Origin: Seriola aureovittata
Taxonomy: Eukaryota; Chordata; Actinopteri; Carangiformes; Carangidae
Direction: 5' to 3'
Assembly: GCF_021018895.1 (NCBI RefSeq)
Contig: NC_079381.1
Span: 13,832,501-13,896,500, forward strand
Length of the DNA stretch: 64,000 nt
The translations under genes were made by a program, and so were the position numbers. Below the pieces are notes generated by a model. That model saw only the letters and a list, made by a program, of their open reading frames with translations, did no database searches and was not told the DNA's origin. Positions 45,719 to 56,900 of this stretch are shown one piece after another (the first letter of the stretch is position 1; every line of letters starts with the position of its first letter).

Positions 45719-46200
45719 GACGGCAAACTCTCTGCGCCTCGGCACTGCAAACAGTGTCGCAATGCCAGATCGTCGGTGCCCCTTATTCCTCCTAATGTAT
45801 TTTTAATCCAAGTGACTCATGAGGGCCTCTATCTGTGAAAATAAAAAAACTTTAAATAAGTATAGGCAGTTCACCGTTTACCCTGGTCAGGCTATCAATC
45901 CATGGATGCCATACAGAAATTTCCAAGCAGCCGACGGAGCTATACAGCTAGCCCCGGGCTAGCACTGAATTTCCAACTTGAAGCTAATGAGTCCAAGGCA
46001 ACGGCAGTGTAACCGAAAACAAAAGCAACCAGGCCCGTGGTGACACCATATAGCACCAAAAAGCGTGCTGCGGATGGCAGATGGGTCAACTAACTTTCTC
46101 TCCCGCTGCCGTATCAATCCTTACGGTGTCTGCACCAGCGATGTTTAATAACAGCAAAGCGTCCAGTTTTTACTCCTCTGTACCTCACAGTCGCCATCTT
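45719..46200 (-). other. ric1: ric1 5' UTR with a possible leader intron
   Basis: The 5' leader is inferred from the start codon at 45718 back to a YY1-like motif near 46192-46200, a motif often found close to the start site. A strong acceptor (attttcacag, minus strand) ends at 45833 after a T-rich run. A gtaagg donor candidate sits near 46120, so a leader intron is possible. This is inference without transcript evidence. Confidence 0.35.
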
Positions 46201-46280
46201 TACAAGAGTCTGCGAGACTCTAAGCTCATTGGCTACAATGAAGAAGTTTGCGTCGTGTTGACATCTGACGTCATTTCACC
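46190..46280 (-). promoter_or_regulatory. ric1: ric1 core promoter candidate: YY1-like, CCAAT and CRE motifs
   Basis: Reading toward ric1: a perfect palindromic CRE, tgacgtca (46266-46273); an inverted CCAAT box, attgg on + and so agccaat on - (46228-46232 core); then tcgccatctt (46191-46200), the complement of an AAGATGGCG YY1-type start-site motif. Order and spacing fit a TATA-less housekeeping promoter directed leftward into ric1. exosc2 starts about 490 bp away on the other strand. Confidence 0.5.
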
Positions 46281-46699
46281 GTTACGCGAAACCACTGTTG
46301 CGTCGACGCCAACGTGGCTCGTCACTGACATCTGGTGGTGTTAGAATAAAATGTCTTCAAACCCTGCAAAAAAGACACAGTTTCACCATCACACTACAGT
46401 AGAACAATAAATACAAACGGACAAAATGTTACTGAGCTAGTCATGCTCCAATCTATCTTCCACGTTTGTAAACAAATTTGGTACAACAACATCACCACTG
46501 TATTTACGAGAACAAGACTAAATGATTTTTGCTGTCTGGGTGTTGTTTATTTCCTAGCTTAGCGGGCTGTCTGATTTATGCTTAATCATATCTTCTATTC
46601 TTCCGTGTTGATGGAGTTATCAGGCAGTTTTTAAAGTATCGGTAACGTTAGGTAGGAAAAAAACATTGAGACTCCTGTTTCAATAGGTGGCGGTAGAAC

Positions 46700-46762
46700 A
46701 CGTGTAGCTGTTTGTCAATTGCCAGAGAGGGAAGTAGGAGAAGAAGAAGAACAAACGTAAGC
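46700..46762 (+). promoter_or_regulatory. exosc2: exosc2 proximal promoter/leader
   Basis: Purine-rich leader with a GGAAGT ETS-type motif (about 46730-46735) just upstream of the exosc2 ATG. The ATG context is aagcATGG, with A at -3 and G at +4, which is strong. The gap to the ric1 promoter elements is short, so the two genes probably share a bidirectional promoter. Confidence 0.4.
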
Positions 46763-49700
46763 ATGGCTGCTGACATGAGATTACCAACTATTCGAAAACC
46801 AGTGTCAATTTCTGCTTTCGATCGAAAAGATCTGGTCGTCCCCGGCGATGTTATCACTTCAGACACTGGTTTCATGAGGTAGGTACCGGTTGGTTTACCG
46901 GTGATGGATCGGTAGCTTTTTGTGTCTACGGTTGCCACATGATGTTCCCCTTGAAGGAAATCAAACTAAATAGCTTGCTGATCTTTGGTATCTTGCTTGT
47001 AAAGACAAGAAAGTTAGTCTTAGATTGACAGCAAATAAAAGTATGTATACACAGCTAAAACCTACTGACTGCACCGCCTTGAGCTCCTTAAAACTCGTGC
47101 TCCTTCCATAATAACACTGGTTTAGCTGGTGACGAGTTTATGAAAGATTTAAAACATAGGCCTATACTCAGCCTGTCTGGTGTGCCATCTATAATGAGTA
47201 GGGTAAATCCTCCACTTTCAGGCTGATATACAAATTCTGAAGTTAAATGGTGATTATGGACACTTAACAGGAACAAAATCATAATTTGATCCTTTAAAAT
47301 AGGGGCTGTGTTGTCTATGAGCACCATCTGGAGGTCAATGTTAACCCAGCTTATTCTTTAAAACAATCGTGTTTGGCTGTATCACTCATTAACAGTGCTA
47401 TACACCATTTATCCCCAGGGGTCATGGTACCTATGTTGATGAAGACAAGCTGACAGCTTCAGTCGCTGGAGAGGTGCAGAGAGTAGACAAGCTGATCTGT
47501 GTCAGACCACTTAAGACCAGGTAAGTGTTTCAATTGAGGTAAAAAAAAAACTGATGTGTGCTCGGATTTTAATAGGTTTACTTACTGCTGCTTTTGCGAA
47601 TTGATGTAATTGTTTTTCTTTTGTATTTTATTGAATTGCAGATTCAATGGTGAGGTTGGAGATGTGGTGGTCGGAAGAATTACAGAGGTAAGGTGCTTCT
47701 CCATGTCACTTCTTCTTCTTCTTCTGTGTGGTGGTTGACATTTCTGACATGATATTTTGGTCAGTAAGACTTTTTTAATGTTCAGGTACAACAGAAACGG
47801 TGGAAGGTGGAGACCAACTCCCGGCTGGACTCTGTCCTCTTGCTGTCTTCCGTCAATCTGCCTGGAGGAGAGCTGGTGAGATGCTGGAAAATGTGATTCA
47901 CTTCTAGAAGTGGTCTGTGTATACATTGTTAGCTGAACTAACATTATTCGGAAGGATAGCGGAATTGGTTTGGGCAGGAAGATATTAAAAGCCAACTTTT
48001 AGTTATTGTTCAAATATTTTATTTGATTTTGTCTTTTAGAGGAGAAGATCAGCAGAAGATGAGCTCACCATGAGAGAATACCTTCAGGAGGGCGATCTCA
48101 TCAGTGTAACTAATCTTTTTTTTTATTTACGATCTTTCAAAAGCTGATCAATCTTCTTTTTCTTTTATCCATAATGTCTTTGGTGCGTTTGTCCTGTGCT
48201 TTTAGGCAGAGGTGCAGTCTGTCTTCTCTGATGGAGCCCTATCGCTTCACACCCGTAGTTTAAAGTATGGAAAGGTAAGTTCTGCCAGTGTACACAGTGA
48301 CATGTGCGTATGTACCCAGATATTGGATTAGTCTAAAACTCTTTCACTGTTTTTGGTTCAGTAATCAACTTATACATAATTGTGAACATCAAAACAAATC
48401 ACATACCTATAACCTAGAAATGATTATCTTGGCGATTACACTTTGTTTAAATACGTAATGTGGATTGTAAAACTGTATTATTAAAAGAAAATACTGTAAA
48501 TCAGTAGTTATTCTTATTGTTTTAGAGACAGTCTTCATCTTATCTGATATCCTTTCTTGTATTTTCTCTGACCATTAGTTGGGTCAAGGAGTGCTGGTAC
48601 AGCTTTCCCCTTCTCTGATCAAGAGGCAGAAAACACATTTCCACAACCTGCCGTGTGGTGCATCCATCATCCTCGGGAATAATGGTTTTGTGTGGTTGTA
48701 TCCCACACCTGGTCAACAGGAGGAGGAGGCTGGAGGCTTCTACACCAGTTTGGAGGTGTGTACAGGATGCACAAAGAACAATATTTTATCTTTATACTAT
48801 GAAGCTAATTGTGAACTAGTTTGGAGGTGGGAACAGTGGGAAAATTAACTTTATTGATATCCACAGTTTATTTGAGAAATGTATCTGGTCTTGTTTGAAT
48901 ATCTTTCAGTACTGTATGTAAGTGAACTGTAAAGATGCAGCACTCGGTTTTTATTAATTTGATTTACTGTGTCTATATTTCTATTTTTGTGTACATTCTG
49001 ATCATATTTTTCTGTGCATCTCTTGTCTCTGTCCTTTCAGCCTGTTAACCTGTCAGACCGAGAGGTGATTTCCCGTTTGAGAAACTGTCTGCTGGCACTG
49101 GCTGCACACAAGGTCCTTTTGTATGACACCAGTGTTCTCTATTGCTATGAATCTTCACTTCAACATCAGGTAAGAAGCACTGTAATGACAATCAGTAAAG
49201 CCAGTATGCAATTGTTTTTGAATTGCACCTGTCGTCTAACAAATGTAAAGCAAAAGCAATGAAAAGATACTGCAATAAAAAAGTTGACATGTCTATGATG
49301 TATTGTGCCATCTTGTGGCCATATTGGAAACCCACAGCTCCTGGGTAACACTCGAGGTAAACAATTGATTGCAGTTCTCAACTTTGACTCTGCTGTTGTA
49401 ACATTGTGGAACACACATGGTTTATTTTATTTATCCTTGGGGTGGGGAACTGATGACTTAATCACTAATGCTTCTCATAAATGTTGCGCTTATGTAATAT
49501 AACAGCATATCAGTTCATCTCCTATTAGCATGTTGTTGTTAACACATTGCTCAGGTAATACTTGATTAGTTATCAATGTAGATATTAATTTGCAACAGTT
49601 TCTTGGTTGCTGATTACAGTAACTAACCAAAACTAACCTGTTGTATGAGTTACTGAGCTGTCGCCTCTCAAGCTGCAACTCATAGTAGTAAACATTATTG

Positions 49701-50045
49701 CTGTGTTTCTTGTTCCTTGTTTGTCCCAGTAACAAAAACCAAAAACAAAATAAAATGTTTACTGGTATTACTAAGAGGATTGAGGGGAAATACTGCATTC
49801 ACAAAGTGTGAGAATAAATGCGCATTATGCATAATTTTTTATTACATTTTGTCAGTGTAACAATGTAAATATTGTACATCAGAATCCATAAGATTTGTTG
49901 GTTTAAATAACCAATTTATTTCAGTGCAGCTGATCTACTATTCTACACCTTACGCTCTCTGCAGGTCAAGGACATCTTGAAACCAGAGGTGATGGAGGAG
50001 ATTGTAATGTTGACGCAACAGAAGCTGTTTGAACAGGAAGGTTAG
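46763..50045 (+). CDS. exosc2: Exosome component 2 / RRP4 (9 exons, complete)
   Basis: Exons: 46763-46878, 47419-47520, 47642-47687, 47786-47875, 48040-48105, 48206-48274, 48579-48755, 49041-49169 and 49965-50045 (TAG 50043-50045). They total 876 nt, or 291 residues plus stop; human EXOSC2 has 293. All junctions are GT-AG and in phase. RRP4 is one of three RNA-binding cap subunits of the nuclear and cytoplasmic RNA exosome and helps feed RNA into the central channel for 3'-5' decay and processing. The N-terminal domain carries KDLVVPGDVITSDTGFMRGHG. The S1 domain (about residues 78-155) carries GEVGDVVVGRITEVQQKRWK and ETNSRLDSVLLLSS. The KH domain follows, with LPCGASIILGNNGFVWLYPT. The C-terminal helix contains LKPEVMEEIVMLTQQ. 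Identification is secure. abl1 follows in tandem, as in human. Confidence 0.97.
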
Positions 50046-51030
50046 ACAACACAAATCCAAACTGACCCTGTCCCAAAATCAAGACCATGCCGAATATCTA
50101 TGTCAAGGACGGACCACCTACCTGAAGACTCAACTGGCTTTTTTCCACAGAATCCTCCCTATTGTGACAGCCTGATGGGTAGTTCAACAGGTCTTGTCAG
50201 AAAAACTGCTGATCATTGTTTGACTGCTAATCATAAGTATGAGTAACTTTCAAAATACTGCAGAAATCACTTGAGCAGCTCTTCTTAAGTTTTAAAGAGG
50301 TATAGTGGAACACTTTTGATACTGTGGGAGGTTATACGAAAACTGTTGTATGCAATAAATTTTCTATGATTTTCAGTAATCAGTGTGGTATGTTTTGTTG
50401 AATAGTGAAGACATAAGATTCAAGAGAAGCAGTAAGAAAGGAGATGCACGTCAGGATAATTCAAACTACACAATGGGTTTTAGTTCAAGTATTTTATGCA
50501 AACTTTTCCCATTAGCAATAACAAGAAGTGTACAGAAGTGTAACAGGCTCTCTGCTCTCATTGATCCAGTAGAAGCATAAATTTATGTGCACCTTCAAAA
50601 TGTTTATATAAAAAAGACAGCACTAACTTATTACTATTGAACTGGATAAAGTAAGCTAAACAAACACAGCTGATATATCACTTTTAAATTATTGGCCTAC
50701 ACTGGTATTAGTAGAAAAACATCATATGTACTTTACAGAGTCATCATTACATATGATATGTTTGGGCAAAGCAGAAAAAAAAATCTTAAGCTTCCATTTC
50801 TTTAGAAGACAACATTATCTTGTAAATAACACAGTTTAGACAAAATCCACTGTAATTAAGAAGAGAGTAAAGATGATTCTTTAAAAAAAAAAAAAGCAAG
50901 GTTTGGTGGGTGTACTTTCACATTGTCTTTGAATGCTGTCTGTCTCAGTGGAGTTGTAAAATTATTACTCTTTCCTCTTGCTCTCCCAGCATAATAGAAC
51001 CTCTGCTCTGATCCCATGTACTAGCCCACG
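50046..51030 (+). other. exosc2 3' UTR and short intergenic spacer before abl1
   Basis: The 3' UTR runs to about 50375. The remaining 650 bp or so is AT-rich spacer with a poly-A run near 50885 and no recognised gene. CpG density rises from about 51015, where the abl1 promoter begins. Confidence 0.6.
50354..50359 (+). terminator. exosc2: exosc2 poly(A) signal
   Basis: AATAAA lies 309 nt after the exosc2 stop. It is followed by a GT-rich stretch (about 50382-50400) suitable as a downstream cleavage element. It implies a compact 3' UTR ending near 50375. Confidence 0.75.
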
Positions 51031-51102
51031 CACGCACGTGACGTCACACGTTGCCCCACCCACATATTTCTGTAAACCACCTTGCGTATGAAGTATGGCG
51101 GC
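51031..51102 (+). promoter_or_regulatory. abl1: abl1 promoter: overlapping E-box/CRE and YY1-type motif
   Basis: CACGTG (51035-51040) overlaps a perfect CRE, TGACGTCA (51039-51046). About 45 bp downstream is aagtatggcggc (51091-51102), a YY1-like motif common at TATA-less start sites. The region is CpG-rich compared with its surroundings. The start site is inferred to be near the YY1-like motif. Confidence 0.5.
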
Positions 51103-51562
51103 CCCAGCCACACAACTACTACTCGGCCAAAGTTTATTGCTCAGATTTTCACGTGAGAGCGATGAATAAGTACAGAGACCGAGGAGTCGGTAACGAAGAG
51201 CTCTGCGACTGTAAACAGAGGAAAGGACTTGCAGGAAGAGTCGTCGGTCTCTCGCCGGCTGAGTTTCCTCGATTTCTCTTCGCCTCCTTGATAGAAGTGC
51301 CTTTAGTCCGGGTACCACAGGGGAAGAAGCTCCGAAAGACGGGAAGAGTGGACACGGAAGTTTGAAACAAACTGATTTATGTGGCTTTGGAAAGCACAGT
51401 TGCAAAAGTATTAAATTGGAGTGGCCAGAAATGTTTTTGTGAGGCATTAAAGTGCACTTGTCCGACTTTTATTACCAGCGTGTTCACAGCGACCCAGCAA
51501 GAGCCAACTGTTGACTGCTCGATGTGCATTTAAGGGTCTGGCGCTGCTTACCACCAGCTAAC
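51095..51562 (+). other. abl1: abl1 non-coding first exon (inferred)
   Basis: A CpG-rich block between the promoter motifs and a perfect donor, gtaagt (51563-51568). The matching acceptor is a T-rich tract ending ctctag at 52399, just upstream of exon 1b. The block contains an open frame of 67 codons from the ATG at 51162 to the TGA at 51363-51365, which shows no recognisable domain and would be an upstream ORF. Exon limits are inferred from splice signals only. Confidence 0.5.
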
Positions 51563-52399
51563 GTAAGTTAGCCTCCATGGCTACCTTCAACACTAGCTTG
51601 AGGTCGCCAGCTAACCATCAATATAAATGTTTCCTTGGACATGTAAGTTTCTGTTCACACTTATCTTTACTCCATAAGTTTGTGACTACGATACAAGTTT
51701 GTGAAATGTTGTCTAAAAGCTGCCATTTTTTATTTAAGTGCTTATTACCCATGAATTGATGTTTTTGACATCGCTTTTGTAATAAAAAGTTGCCCAACAA
51801 CAATAGGGTTAATGATAACAATAATTAACGCTCCGCTGCTTTTCAGTGACCTTCCTTTGTATGTCCTCCATGTAATAGTTTTTGCATCAGCCACTTTGCT
51901 GTTGTTCCCTATTAGCACTAAACGTATTGAGAGTTATGTGTGCAACCTGCAGCACACTGAGGTTCAACAACGTTAGCTTGTCATTTCAAGAGCTTGATTG
52001 ACGTTATAAAGAGGACATTCAGAGGGCATGCATCCTAGATGCAACAGAGGGAAATGGGGCTGTATACACTAGGAAACACATTATGGTGTAATGGTGTATA
52101 ATACAGATGTACTGACAACATAGGCTAGTTAAAGTAGGACAAGTAAGAGACAGTTTAGGATATGTTAAGACACATAAACATCTGATTAATTTGCTTGGAA
52201 TAGTTGTAATGTTTATTTCAACATGCACATGTTTAAGTTACCTCTGATTCACTGTGAGAGTGTTGTTTCCAGTTTAAATATAAGTCAGAATCACCTGTAC
52301 TGTTTTTTAAAGCTTTCAAATGCAGTTATTCTGTTTGAAAGTATCGTATCGCTCTTAATGAGATCATCATTGAGTCATAATTGTTTTTTTTTTCTCTAG

Positions 52400-52640
52400 G
52401 TTCCTGTGAAATGCCTTTTTTTGACCTCTGATACACCCAGGCTCCATTAATGCATGATAAACAGAGACATACTGGAGTAATACGGATCTGCATAGGTGAC
52501 TTGCATCACCCATACTCCAGGAGAGGACAGACGGAGTCAGGGAAAGGGGCTCCCCTCCCTGCCTGGGGGGCCAACGGTTGGACGGTGAGCAACTGAGTCC
52601 AGCTTGGAGAGTCCCGGCTGCGGCCTGGCACCCTGCCCTT
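52400..52640 (+). other. abl1: abl1 exon 1b leader with upstream ORFs
   Basis: This is 5' UTR between the acceptor at 52399 and the ABL1 ATG. It contains three upstream ATGs: 52411 (6 codons), 52450 (48 codons, TGA at 52594-52596) and 52454 (8 codons). All stop before the main start at 52641, and the 48-codon frame is out of frame with it. Confidence 0.6.
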
Positions 52641-52767
52641 ATGGGGCAGCAGCCGGGGAAGTTTGTCGGGGACCAGAGGAGACCCAGTCTGCCAGCCTTT
52701 ATAAAGGGTGGGAAGAGAGAGTCATCACGCCATGGGACCCAGCCCTGCAACGTTTTTGCTGTGCACG
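52641..52767 (+). CDS. abl1: ABL1 tyrosine kinase, exon 1b N-terminus (3' partial gene)
   Basis: This is the first coding exon of isoform 1b. It encodes 42 residues plus one base (phase 1) and ends at the donor gtaaga (52768). The peptide begins [20 protein letters not shown] and continues with [13 protein letters not shown] and PCNVFAVH. It matches human ABL1-1b almost throughout and is unlike ABL2-1b, which diverges after MGQQ. Gly2 is the N-myristoylation site. In ABL1 the myristoyl group docks in the kinase C-lobe and, with this cap segment, holds the enzyme autoinhibited. The SH3, SH2 and kinase exons lie beyond the window. The exon probably begins at 52400 with 241 nt of leader. Neither exon 1a nor exon 2 was found in the window. 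Confidence 0.9.
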
Positions 52768-53340
52768 GTAAGAACAAACATTGACACACTGCAGTCAATT
52801 TGATTAGTTGTATAGGTTTTTTTAATGAGATTGTGAGGGATTAGCATTTCATATTTTTGAGTATCATGCGCCCCTCACTGACCTAGGATCAAATACCATT
52901 GTATCTTTTTGACTTGTTTCCCTTAGTCTGTATGTCACTTTACTTTTCAATGAAGTAAATCATATAATGAAGATGAGTAGACTGGAGTGACCGTCAAATT
53001 GATAAGGAAAAAGTTGATCGTGGCAAAGTTGAGTAAGAACAATGATTCAAAATGCGGAAGATGTTACCATGCAAACATAAAAATTGTAAGAGTGTACAGA
53101 CAGTATCAAAACAACTGTAGTTGCATCATCGAGAATGCAGCTTGCTGGCAGAATAACAGACTTGCGATTGCACAACCTGGAGAAGAGAAAATGTTCACTT
53201 TAAAGCATGCGATAATACATTTTAATAGTTTATAATTCAACCTACCATGTGTTGATAACACAAGCATCTTGAAAATCCATTCCATGCTGTCAAACTTGAC
53301 ACAGGTTGACCCTAGAGATGGTTTGAAGAATCAGTATCTA

Positions 53341-53395
53341 TGATTGGTCGCTTGCTTGGTTTTTGTTGTGATTGGTCGTCTGTCACTTGACCAAT
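53341..53395. promoter_or_regulatory. Triple CCAAT (NF-Y-type) motif cluster
   Basis: Two identical tgattggtcg copies (53341-53350 and 53369-53378) and an inverted gaccaat (53389-53395), all within 55 bp. ATTGG/CCAAT in multiples is typical of NF-Y-bound promoters and enhancers. Any activity is inferred. Confidence 0.4.
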
Positions 53396-53814
53396 AGAAA
53401 GTGTGATTCCTTTTTGTTTATGTTAAACAACAACTCATGACCTACTGTTGCTAGCAAGGAAGACTTTAATCAGACATATAATGTGCAATTGACTGCAACC
53501 ACTGTGGTGTTATATTGATTCACTTGGTATCTTTGGCATAATAAACTGATTAACAACTGAGTTACTCTCAGTGATGCATGACACAGTGATGCAACAGTGA
53601 GCTTCAGTTCACACTCTGTAGCTGTGCTCTTTACTGGTACATGCACTGTAATGTTGTACAAAATATTTTCAACTGACTAACACCCTGACAGGGTGACTTA
53701 CTAATTTCTGGTACCAGCTAAAAGTAACTAACTTCATAAAGCCTGTTAAATCTAGGCAAAGTCAATAGAAGTAACCTTTGTGTGAATTTTGTTGCCTGCT
53801 GATTACACTTAATT

Positions 53815-53943
53815 AGGGCTGCACAATTAATCGAAATATAATCGAAATATTATCAGTGACAATGAAAATGAAATGCAAGAACGACCATTCCAACTGAAAT
53901 TACATATAGTAAAATTTTTTTTTTTTGCATATCATGCAGCCCT
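53815..53943. mobile_element. hAT-type MITE with perfect 8-bp target-site duplication
   Basis: A 129-bp element opening agggctgca and closing tgcagccct (9-bp terminal inverted repeats). It is flanked on both sides by acttaatt (53807-53814 and 53944-53951). An 8-bp duplication and these termini are characteristic of hAT elements. The interior is short and AT-rich with no coding capacity, so it is non-autonomous. Confidence 0.8.
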
Positions 53944-56900
53944 ACTTAATTCTTGTGTTTATCTGGAAATTAGTTTACTATAAAAACAGGTGGTTTTTTA
54001 TATAAAGTGATTTGAATTATATACTGGTTTTGATATTAATGCATGCACATTTGCTTGGGCTTTTGATCCTGTGGTTGGAGATTTCCTAGTCTTTTGCTTG
54101 TCACATAGAAATGAACAGCAGCAACTGGGACTCATAAAAAACATTTGAGACCACAACACCACATTTAAACATTCTTGATAAATCCAGTGCAAAGTTCTTA
54201 GTGTATTTTTGACATTTGATGCTTCTGTCAGAAGACAGATAAGTCTTGGTAGACTGTTACATTAGGGTGCCCATCTCTATCAGGAAAACATGTATGAACA
54301 GAATACAACTTAGTAAGATCACAAGCCTGGTGAATCTTGTGGAGAAAGGTGCACTGAGGCTTTGCACCATGAAGCTGTGTACTGTGTGGCCACTATGACT
54401 GATGATCTAGACAGAGAAAGATGAGGGCCAGCTTTGTGCAAAGGGTACAAAGCAAAAGATTAGTCTTTCCCACTTCTTACCCCTATTCTTAGTAAGCCTA
54501 CCTGGACTGAAGAACAGATGGAGAAGAAGTCAGAAACATTCATTAAAGAACCTCCACATCTGTGGTGTGCTTCTGTAGTGTGTGGCGGAGCTCAACAGTG
54601 CCTCCCCCTGTGTTTGTACAGGATGGTGTGTGGTGTGGTACTACAGAGTGCTATAAGATATCCTGGACTTGGCAGAAAACATACAGGCTGTATGCAAAAT
54701 CGTTCACCATTGACTGTATAGGCCATTATATAGTCTGTTTGGCATTTTGAAGAGTCTGAATGTCTAGTGAAAATTATTGTACTCTACAAAGTGGATTCAA
54801 ATAATCCACCAAAGCAAAGACAAAAGAAGCGGTCTAGTGGTCTTAGTGGATCACTGTGTTGCACTGAATCAAGGAAGCATTAAAGTGCTCTTGAAAATGA
54901 AAAACTGATCACAGTGAAGAAAAGAAAACATTATTCACTCCCTCTTAGACAGCAAGGAGAGCAAATGTATTAAAAGCCTTTATTTAGTTGGGTATATTGG
55001 TTAAAACGCTTACCGGATTCTTCAATAACTTCTATTCATGCAGTGTTGAAACATTTACAGGGACAAGTGAAGCGAAACATACAGATGATATTGATATGTG
55101 GCCATAGGTATTATCAACCATTCCTTTCCTCCATTCGGTGGCAAATATCTGTAAACCATCTTGTGGCTGATGGTAGGGGCACACCTATAAGATAGGATGG
55201 TTTCGGGGAGACCATTTGGTAGTTAATTGAGAAGGATGAAATGATATGGAGAAAAGGCAAGTTTAGGTTGCTGCCAGATGAAAGGAAAACTGAAATTGAT
55301 AGTAAATGAGTGAATAATTTCAGATACTATTCTCATTCCATCCTCACTGCACTCCTCAGGGAGCCTCTTTTGCCTCAGGGAAAGGGCTGGCATGCTACCT
55401 TTATATGCTTTGCAAATCAGTGACCCACTATCCAGTGTGTGGTGTTGGAGATAGATGTCTTACCTGGTGATATTTCTCTCTTGGCTTGTGTATCTTGAAG
55501 TCCATGACCACATGAAGCAGTGTGTCTGTTTCCTGGTTAGAACCGTTTGTTCCTTTGAGTCACCCATTGAATAGCATTTTTAAAGCATGGCAGTGCACAG
55601 AAAGCTGACTTTTGTAGCTTCAAACATGACCTTTAGAAACCAGCGGTGACATCATTGTGTATTTCACTTCTTGTTTTTATAGTCAGTGGTTTGTTATTTA
55701 CTAGGTTTGGCTTATGACAATGCCTTTGTGGTGGTCCCTTAATTTATGGCCCAGAATAGTACAACACACAATATAACCAAGATACAAGGAGGATTGTTTT
55801 CTAGCATAAATCACAATAAAGAAGTTGATAGAAATGTCTTTTTCATTTATGCATATAAACAACTAATAGAATTTGAACTGCTTCTGCTTGGATGCTTAAT
55901 AATGTAATTAATACCCAGTTTAGGGCTAGGACAATGAAAAACAAAATCTAGATTATAAGATTCCACTTCAAGACATCAGTGGAAAGAATTTGTGCAGTAA
56001 ACACAAAATATATTTATTAATGCAAAACAAAACTTCAGTTAGAATTGCTTCAGTTTAGACAAAAATGATCAGTAGAAAGTTAAAGCTGAACTTTTTTAGC
56101 CTTTTGAAATGATCGCTTGCCATTGAAACGGATGCATGCCATGCATCCAGCTAAACTGATAAGTTTACCAAATGTGTCTGTAGGGCTGTGATTGCCTTGG
56201 CAGGAGTACTTTCCACTGACTCTAAGTCTTGCATAACGCAGAGGGGGACAGGACAGGGAAGGTCAGAAAAACAGAATGAAAGCCTTTGCCGGTAAATGGA
56301 TCGAATTTGGCAAAGGGTCAGTGACATGGGGCGTATTTGTTTTCCCTTTCTGCCCCTCTCCTCCTGTGATGAGCAGGTTAGACCATGAGAGGGGATGTGA
56401 GTCATAGTGCAAGAGAGGGCAATATCAACACATGATTTTATGTCTCGGTTGTTTTTTCTTCCTGGTGAGCCCCAGCTAGTTAACACTCGACTAGCTAGCA
56501 TCATGCTGCGTCTCAACAGTCAGTTTCAGACCTGTGCATGCAGCTGCCTGGGAGAGAGACAGAGACAGAGGCAGTGAAGGGCAAGCAAAGACCTGTCTCT
56601 GCTCTTGGCACCTCTGTGTACTGTACAGTGGGGGAGGTATGATCTCACTGGCTTGCTCGCACAAATTGTAAGGACAGAGCACCGTAGTGGATTTCTGGAA
56701 ACATTGCTCAAGAGCTGCATTTTCACCTGTTTTCTCTGTGTGTGGTTCAAAAACCGACCATGCAAGTCGATGGATTATGGAATAAATTATAAGATACAGT
56801 AGATTACCAGGCCTGTTTAAAAAAAAACAAAAAAAAAACAGGTCTGAGCACAACATATGAATGTACGTCCTGTGTATAATGTTTACTTGTAGTTACCACA

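Noticed and set aside
45719..45745. N-terminal extension of RIC1 by nine codons
   Set aside because: The upstream in-frame codon at 45745 is GTG, not ATG. The known RIC1 start, MYF(L), matches the ATG at 45718.
46081..46344. 87-codon + strand frame between ric1 and exosc2
   Set aside because: It covers the promoter elements, has no similarity I recognise and no splice link to exosc2.
50965..51447. 160-codon open frame on the minus strand across the abl1 promoter
   Set aside because: Long frames arise by chance in CpG-rich DNA. It runs antisense to the promoter and first exon and shows no domain.
56151..56516. 121-codon minus-strand frame in the abl1 intron
   Set aside because: No motif, no splice context and no promoter. 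It is consistent with a chance open frame.
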